64,000 nt of DNA from Treponema berlinense (lineage in GTDB: Bacteria; Spirochaetota; Spirochaetia; Treponematales; Treponemataceae), in contig NZ_FUXC01000013.1 of the NCBI RefSeq assembly GCF_900167025.1, positions 1 through 64,000 on the forward strand. The letters run 5' to 3'. Under the pieces are notes generated by a model. The model was not told where the DNA came from, searched no databases, and worked only from the letters and a program-made list of their open reading frames with translations. Shown piece after piece: positions 59,184-64,000 of the stretch. A program made the position numbers and the translations under genes. Each line of letters begins with the position of its first letter. The first letter of the stretch is position 1.

Positions 59184-59591
59184 TCAATACACTGTTGCAA
59201 TATGAATAATCATACTTTCGATCGGTTGTTTTATTGCAGAAGGAATTTTCTCAAGGCTGTCAATTATTTTCCGGTTTCTTCTATAAAATTCAATATACTG
59301 ATTTTCTGTTTGATGCAAAGAAGAACTGTTGTTCTGATCCGTTTGTTTTTTTTCTTCCTTTGAAAGGCTCTCTGCTGCCGGACGAATTTCTAAATCTTTT
59401 TCGTTAATCAGATATTCGAGAGGAACCTCCAGAACTTTTGCAATTTTTAATGCTGTATCTACTCTTGGCATACTTTCACGTTCAATACCAAGACCAATGC
59501 CCTGATAAGCAATATTTGCGCGAAAAGCTAATTCTTTGCGGGAAATTCCCTTGTATTCAATTTCCATTTCAACGTTTTGCCAAAAACTCAT
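59184..59591 (-). CDS. XRE-family regulator of the polysaccharide locus
   Basis: A 135-residue protein. The N-terminal helix-turn-helix (ISRKELAFRANIAYQGIGLG, then ALKIAKVLEVPLEYLI) is of the phage Cro/CI type, and the C-terminal half is a helical region of unknown role. It heads the operon XRE-wzz-SLBB and is divergent to the second SLBB gene. Two copies of the palindrome ACTAC-N4-GTAGT lie in the 99-bp gap, so it likely represses both directions. Confidence 0.88.
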   Translation of the reverse strand: MSFWQNVEMEIEYKGISRKELAFRANIAYQGIGLGIERESMPRVDTALKIAKVLEVPLEYLINEKDLEIRPAAESLSKEEKKQTDQNNSSSLHQTENQYIEFYRRNRKIIDSLEKIPSAIKQPIESMIIHIATVY

Positions 59592-59602
59592 TTTTGCATT
59601 CT

Positions 59603-59665
59603 ACTACTTTAGTAGTTTTTTGAAGTTGATTTTCTACAAACGATATACTAAACTACTACAGTAGT
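59603..59665. promoter_or_regulatory. Two operators in the XRE / SLBB divergent promoter
   Basis: ACTACTTTAGTAGT (59603-59616) and ACTACTACAGTAGT (59652-59665), 49 bp apart centre to centre. A plus-strand promoter TTGAAG (59620-59625), 18 bp, TATACT (59644-59649) lies between them, with the second operator on the transcription start. Confidence 0.7.
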
Positions 59666-59690
59666 TTTTTTTCGAAGGGAGTGTATAACC

Positions 59691-60935
59691 TTGCGTTTTT
59701 TTAAAACATCTATTGTAGCTTCTTTTTTTATTGCCTTTGTTCCTTGCCTTGTTTTTTCGCAGGCACAAATTGCAGATTCAGCCGGAGCTTCAGAATCGGT
59801 AAAAGAAGAAAAATCTCTTTTTCAGGCAAATGCACAACTTGCCATGTCGAGCGCAGATTATCAGGTTACGGCAGGCGACACTTATGCCCTTTCCTTTTAC
59901 TCAAACGGAACATCCGTTTCCTACACAATTACAGTAGATTCATCATATAAAATCCGAATTGCAAATTTGGGTTCTCTAAATTGCAAAGGACTTTCTTTTT
60001 TGCAGCTTAAGCAAAACATCGAAAATCTCGTAATGAAAAACTATCCGCTCAGTGTAGTAACCTTTGTTATGCTCCAGCCAGGAATTTTTAAAGTCGTAAT
60101 AAAAGGCGAAGTTTCCGCCGTCCACGAAGAAAATGCCTGGGCATTAACCAGACTTTCCGCAATTGTCGCCAAAGCAGGACTTACAGAACAATCTTCAACC
60201 AGAAACATAAAAATAACAAACCAGAATGGCAAATCAAAAATCTGTGATTTATTTAAAGCAAGACGCAACGGCGATTTTTCGCAGGATCCATATTTGCGTC
60301 CAGGCGACACAATCGAATTTTTCAGGCGCAACCGCAAAGTTTCAATCTCCGGCTCAGTAGAACGCGAAGGCACTTATGAACTTTTGGCAGACGAAAATCT
60401 TAGCGATTTAATCAGCTCCTATGCTCACGGCACAACCAAAACCGCAAATCTCACAAAAATCCGCCTTATCCGCGTAAGCGAAAAAGACGAAAAAATCCAG
60501 AAAATCACATACCTTACAAAATCCGACATAGATAAAAATTATATTCTCAACGACAAAGACTCTGTCTATATTTATGATTGGCACGAAGAACAACCGTTTA
60601 TCGAGTTAAAGGGAATTATCAAAAATCCGCAAACCGGCGCAACCACAAATGACGCTTACAATGCCGCTTCTTACAATATATATAGAACAAAAATTCAATT
60701 TTTTGCCGACGAAAACTATTCTTCGTTAATTTACCGAATTCGAGATTTATTTACTGTTTTTTCAGATTTAAAAAATGCATACGTCCAGCGCGAAGACCAG
60801 AAAATCGCAATCGAAGCGCAAAAAATACTGGACGAGCCTCAGTTTATAAGTCCATATTTAGTTCAAAAAGGCGACGAACTGGTTATTCCGTACAAGAAGA
60901 TGTTTGACGACAATTCCTCAGGTCTTGATTTTTAG
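59691..60935 (+). CDS. Second SLBB-domain polysaccharide export protein
   Basis: A 414-residue paralogue of the 56595 protein, with a signal peptide (FVPCLVFSQ), AQLAMSSADYQVTAGD, KIRIANLGSL, PYLRPGDTIEFFRRN and VSISGSVEREGTYELL. It is about 90 residues shorter and lacks the last SLBB repeat and the C-terminal hydrophobic segment. The start is TTG at 59691 with GGGAG nine bases upstream. It may modulate or replace the long form. Controlled from the XRE operator region. Confidence 0.85.
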   Translation: MRFFKTSIVASFFIAFVPCLVFSQAQIADSAGASESVKEEKSLFQANAQLAMSSADYQVTAGDTYALSFYSNGTSVSYTITVDSSYKIRIANLGSLNCKGLSFLQLKQNIENLVMKNYPLSVVTFVMLQPGIFKVVIKGEVSAVHEENAWALTRLSAIVAKAGLTEQSSTRNIKITNQNGKSKICDLFKARRNGDFSQDPYLRPGDTIEFFRRNRKVSISGSVEREGTYELLADENLSDLISSYAHGTTKTANLTKIRLIRVSEKDEKIQKITYLTKSDIDKNYILNDKDSVYIYDWHEEQPFIELKGIIKNPQTGATTNDAYNAASYNIYRTKIQFFADENYSSLIYRIRDLFTVFSDLKNAYVQREDQKIAIEAQKILDEPQFISPYLVQKGDELVIPYKKMFDDNSSGLDF

Positions 60936-60968
60936 AATTTACAACTTCTTAAAGTTTTGCCTCAAAAC

Positions 60969-61724
60969 CTAAAATTCTTTCAGAATTTTTGCAGAATTTT
61001 CATTTATAGTTTTGGCGATTTTTTCTATTTTAAGCCCAAGAACTTCTGCAATATCTTTGTAAATTCTCTCTATTAAAAAAATCGAGCTGTCAGTTCCGCC
61101 AAGCCACTTTTCAGAATCAGGATTGTCGGTTTCTGCCAAAATCAAATTCAGTGGAGTTTGCTCCAAAAGTTTTTGAATATGCTTTGAGCGTATAGTTTCG
61201 CAACCAAAAGTCTGCATATAATTTCGACCGACAAATTCCTTATAGATTTCTTCCGGTCCGTCATACCAATGAATAATCGGCTTTGCAAAAGGATATTCCT
61301 CCAAAATTCTACAGATTTTTTCTTCGGCGTCCTTTGTATGAATCACGCAATATTTTTTTTCCTGATTGCAGTGTTCAAGAAAAAATCTCAAAACTTCTTC
61401 CTGTGCCACAGGCGACGCTTCTTTATACCAGCAAAAATCCATTCCGATCTCGCCAATAATATGAGATTCTTTTAAAAATTTCTCGTATTCACAAAGCTTT
61501 TCTTTTTCTAAAAGCACTTTTTCCGGATGAATTCCCAAGGTTGCAATTATATCTGCCTCAAACCCCAAGGCTTTAGCTTTTTGAGCAATCCGGCAATTTT
61601 TTTTATAAGAATCAAGATTTACAGAAGCCGCAACAATTGTTCCGCAAAAAGAAGAAAGCTGTTCAAAAAGTTCATTTTGGTTTTTGTATAAATCCAGGTG
61701 CGTATGAAAATCAACAAACTGCAT
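60969..61724 (-). CDS. TatD-family metal-dependent hydrolase
   Basis: A 251-residue TIM-barrel hydrolase. Metal-binding motifs: DFHTHLD at the start, GEIGMDF, VIHTKDA, IIHWYDG and the late LAETDNP. The family includes DNases and RNA or D-aminoacyl-tRNA processing enzymes; the sequence is divergent from housekeeping TatD (for example HWYDG in place of HCFSG), so the substrate is open. Confidence 0.87.
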   Translation of the reverse strand: MQFVDFHTHLDLYKNQNELFEQLSSFCGTIVAASVNLDSYKKNCRIAQKAKALGFEADIIATLGIHPEKVLLEKEKLCEYEKFLKESHIIGEIGMDFCWYKEASPVAQEEVLRFFLEHCNQEKKYCVIHTKDAEEKICRILEEYPFAKPIIHWYDGPEEIYKEFVGRNYMQTFGCETIRSKHIQKLLEQTPLNLILAETDNPDSEKWLGGTDSSIFLIERIYKDIAEVLGLKIEKIAKTINENSAKILKEF

Positions 61725-61809
61725 AAAATCAATTAAAATAGCGTTTTTGTAAAGTTTTTTTCAAGTTGATACAATTTTATGTGCAATTTTGCGCGGAAAT
61801 TTTTTCTAT

Positions 61810-61844
61810 AAAAAAGGCCGGCAGTTTTTAAAACCACCAGCCTC
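61810..61844 (-). terminator. Terminator of the liv operon
   Basis: Minus-strand GGCTGGTGGTTTT pairs with AAAACTGCCGGCC (with G-T pairs), followed by TTTTTTAT. It lies about 40 bp past the livK stop. Confidence 0.75.
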
Positions 61845-61881
61845 GTTTTAACCTTATTTACCGGTTATTTTTATTGTTTTT

Positions 61882-63132
61882 TTATTTTAAAGGAGCTGGA
61901 TACTGAACATCGGCAGCAGCTTCTTCAAATGGCCATACAGTTGCCCATTCTCCGTTCTGAATCTGGGCAATAGCAACTGTTGCAGGAATGTTATTGTGAT
62001 GATGTTTTACACCGTCGATAACTTCATCTCCAAACTGAATTTCATTGTATGGAAGAATAATTTTTGGACCATTCGGGAACTGTCCTACAATGTGCATTTT
62101 TGCGAGAGCATCGCGAACTTTTGTTCCGTCGGTTGAACCAGCCTGTTCAAATGCAGTTTTCAAAATCCAGATTGCAGTAAATGATTCGGCAGAGTGTCCG
62201 TTCATATCTACGCCATATTTTGCCTTGAATTTATCATTGATTTCTTTTCCTTTAGGGAAGTCAGCAGAAAATTCAACTACAGAAGCGATTCCGTTTGAAA
62301 TTCCAGGAGTTGCAGGAATAAATGAAGGGTCAGCAAATCCGTTTGCCTTTGCAACAATTACAGGTGGATGAGCGTTCTGTTCTGTAAGTGTTTTTGCAAA
62401 GAGGATTGCGTCTGCAATGTAAGATTCACAAAGAACTGCATCTGGTTTAGCGTTGCGGATTTTCAAAACTTCAGATGTCAAATCTGTTGTTCCGCTTGAA
62501 TACTGAACTTCTGCTACAATGTTAAATCCGTATTTTGGAGCGAGAATTCTTGAACAACGGATAAGTTCCTGTCCAATATTTGAGTTATCTGCAAAAATTG
62601 CAATGTTCTTCATAGGAACGCCTTTTTTGTCTTCCAAATCTTTAAGGTAAAGATACTGGTCTTCTACATAGTCTGTGTTTGTAGGACACATACGGAAGAA
62701 ATATTCGAGTCCCTGGCTAGAAAGGTTGTCTACTGTCGAAATTGCAGTAAGTTCTGGAATTTTATACTGTTCACAAACCTGAGCCGCAATTGCTGTAATT
62801 GTTGACTGGTGGCAACCGAGAATTGCATTAACTTTATCCTGAGTTACAAGGCGTTCAGCAACAGAACGACCAACTTTTGGGTCACCCTGAGTATCGCCGC
62901 GAACGATTTCGATTTTGCGTCCATTTACACCGCCCTGGGCGTTAATCATATCAACAGCAAAATCAACACCGCGCATAATATTGTTTCCAATTGCCGCCTT
63001 ATCTCCAGAAAGTGCGTACATTGCACCAATTTTAATTGTCTGTGCTTCAGCGGATTTTTTTTCACAACCAACTGTAAACACAGCCGCCGCAACAAGAGCA
63101 GCTCCTGTCAAAACTTTTGTAATTTTCTTCAT
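61882..63132 (-). CDS. livK: Branched-chain amino acid-type ABC binding lipoprotein (LivK family)
   Basis: A 416-residue lipoprotein with lipobox FTVGC (Cys23) and a type I periplasmic-binding fold (Peripla_BP_6): IKIGAMYALSGDKAAIG, VNAILGCHQSTIT and NIAIFADNSNIGQEL. GGAGG stands five bases before the ATG at 63132. It follows livF by 58 bp. The binding specificity (leucine, urea or other) cannot be told. Confidence 0.92.
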   Translation of the reverse strand: MKKITKVLTGAALVAAAVFTVGCEKKSAEAQTIKIGAMYALSGDKAAIGNNIMRGVDFAVDMINAQGGVNGRKIEIVRGDTQGDPKVGRSVAERLVTQDKVNAILGCHQSTITAIAAQVCEQYKIPELTAISTVDNLSSQGLEYFFRMCPTNTDYVEDQYLYLKDLEDKKGVPMKNIAIFADNSNIGQELIRCSRILAPKYGFNIVAEVQYSSGTTDLTSEVLKIRNAKPDAVLCESYIADAILFAKTLTEQNAHPPVIVAKANGFADPSFIPATPGISNGIASVVEFSADFPKGKEINDKFKAKYGVDMNGHSAESFTAIWILKTAFEQAGSTDGTKVRDALAKMHIVGQFPNGPKIILPYNEIQFGDEVIDGVKHHHNNIPATVAIAQIQNGEWATVWPFEEAAADVQYPAPLK

Positions 63133-63190
63133 AAATGAGTCCTCCTTATTCAACTCGTTTACAATATTCTTATGTTAAAGGTTTTTAACC

Positions 63191-63898
63191 TTAAATGCCA
63201 AGATATGCTTTTTTTACGTGCTCATTTTTTTCGAGTTCTTCCGCCGTCTGTTCCAAAACGACATGACCGTTTTCGATTACATAACCGTAATCAGAAACAG
63301 CAAGCGCTTTTGTAATATCCTGCTCAACAAGCAAAATACCGATATTTTTTTCTCTGGCAAGATGAACTGCAATTTCCAGAATATCATCAACAATATTCGG
63401 AGCAAGACCAAGCGACGGCTCGTCCAAAATCAAAAGCTTTGGAAGACCGGCCAACGCGCGCGCAACTGCAACCATCTGCTGTTCACCACCAGAAAGAGTT
63501 CCTGTAATCTGCTTGCGGCGTTCCTTTAATTTTGGAAACGCTTCGTAAACAAATTCCTCAGTTTCGGCAAATTTTGCCTTTGCTTCCTTGCTATATGCGC
63601 CCATTTCCAGATTTTCGTAAACCGTCATTCCGGTAAAAAGCTGCCTTCCTTCCGGAACCTGAATAATTCCCTGATCCAGAATAAAACGGCTCGAACGGTC
63701 TGCAAGCTCTTCTCCGTTAAAAATAACAGAACCGCTGCTTGCCTTTACCATTCCGGTAATTGTGCGGACAGTCGTTGTCTTTCCAGCACCATTTGAACCA
63801 AGAACAGCAACAACCTGACCGTCCTTTACTTCAAGAGAAATGTTCCACAAAACCTGAACTTTACCATATCCGGCACAAAGATTATTAACTTTAAGCAT
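63191..63898 (-). CDS. livF: Branched-chain amino acid ABC transporter ATPase LivF
   Basis: A 235-residue ATPase. Walker A LGSNGAGKTTT, signature LSGGEQQMV, Walker B LLILDEPSLGL and the switch in LLVEQD are typical LivF, which lacks the C-terminal extension of LivG. It follows livG by three bases. livH and livM should lie beyond the window. Confidence 0.95.
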   Translation of the reverse strand: MLKVNNLCAGYGKVQVLWNISLEVKDGQVVAVLGSNGAGKTTTVRTITGMVKASSGSVIFNGEELADRSSRFILDQGIIQVPEGRQLFTGMTVYENLEMGAYSKEAKAKFAETEEFVYEAFPKLKERRKQITGTLSGGEQQMVAVARALAGLPKLLILDEPSLGLAPNIVDDILEIAVHLAREKNIGILLVEQDITKALAVSDYGYVIENGHVVLEQTAEELEKNEHVKKAYLGI

Positions 63899-63901
63899 AA
63901 A

Positions 63902-64000
63902 CTATTTTCCCTTTTTTCCAAGATAAACTTCAATTACATACGGATCATTCATTACCTGCAAAGGCGTACCTTCGGCAATTTTTTCTCCATGGTGCAAAAC
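63902..64000 (-). CDS. livG: LivG ATPase, C-terminal end only (cut by window)
   Basis: The last 32 codons read [16 protein letters not shown], then [14 protein letters not shown] and TAG. This matches the C-terminal tail of LivG (GEP..V..D P.V.EAYLG). The gene continues past the right edge of the window. Confidence 0.85.
   Translation of the reverse strand, partial: VLHHGEKIAEGTPLQVMNDPYVIEVYLGKKGK

Overview
This 64-kb window is AT-rich and gene-dense. It looks like a host-associated anaerobic spirochaete, most likely a gut or rumen Treponema. This is inference from the loose lipoboxes (FIGC, FTSC, FTVGC), the homopolymer and short tandem repeats beside surface genes, the flavodiiron protein, the partial cofactor pathways and the overall protein flavour. 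No rRNA, tRNA or CRISPR array was seen. The most unusual regional feature is a complete plasmid-type replication and partition module (12.2-15.4 kb) set among ordinary metabolic genes, which suggests a megaplasmid or chromid, or an integrated plasmid.

Layout. 0-9.5 kb: a palindrome cluster, a two-Ig-domain lipoprotein with a G9 tract upstream, cardiolipin synthase, an SDR enzyme, then divergent thiamine operons thiDC and thiM-thiamine-binding protein-thiE, each with its own TPP riboswitch but different expression platforms. 9.5-12.2 kb: HU, a PucR-type regulator and arginase. 12.2-15.4 kb: iteron origin with DnaA box, repA, a ribbon-helix-helix partition partner, parA and a centromere-like repeat zone. 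15.5-22.5 kb: sbcDC, an AI-2E-family permease, an unknown acidic protein, tcdA. 22.6-36 kb: a sulfur amino acid region with three MetQ proteins, two metNI pairs, an Rrf2 regulator, a cystathionine-lyase remnant, an M20 amidohydrolase, plus a GlcD-type oxidase, an aminotransferase and a GntR regulator. A 19-bp palindrome is repeated at the met promoters, at the M20 promoter and in front of the Rrf2 gene.

36-49 kb: DAHP synthase, an HD protein, a WecA/MraY-type transferase behind an octamer repeat, crcB, a broken 2'-5' RNA ligase-like gene, then a biotin block (bioB, fused EcfA, frameshifted EcfT, bioY, bioD, bioA), a MATE exporter and a cysteine hydrolase. The bioB frame ends in TGA followed in frame by an 11-codon Cys-rich tail, a candidate selenocysteine site. 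49-55.6 kb: riboflavin genes ribD-ribE-ribBA-ribH downstream of a flavodiiron protein. 55.8-61 kb: polysaccharide export genes (two SLBB paralogues and a Wzz-like protein) arranged around an XRE regulator with two palindromic operators. 61-64 kb: TatD-like hydrolase and the start of a branched-chain amino acid ABC operon (livK, livF, end of livG).

The window also carries at least a dozen copies of a dispersed, about 100-125-bp GC-rich structured repeat. The copies share short constant blocks while their hairpin arms differ in sequence but stay self-complementary, that is, they covary. Together with the plasmid-type replicon, the Rrf2 regulon and the bioB tail, this is the most promising undescribed material here. 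All calls were made by eye without database searches.
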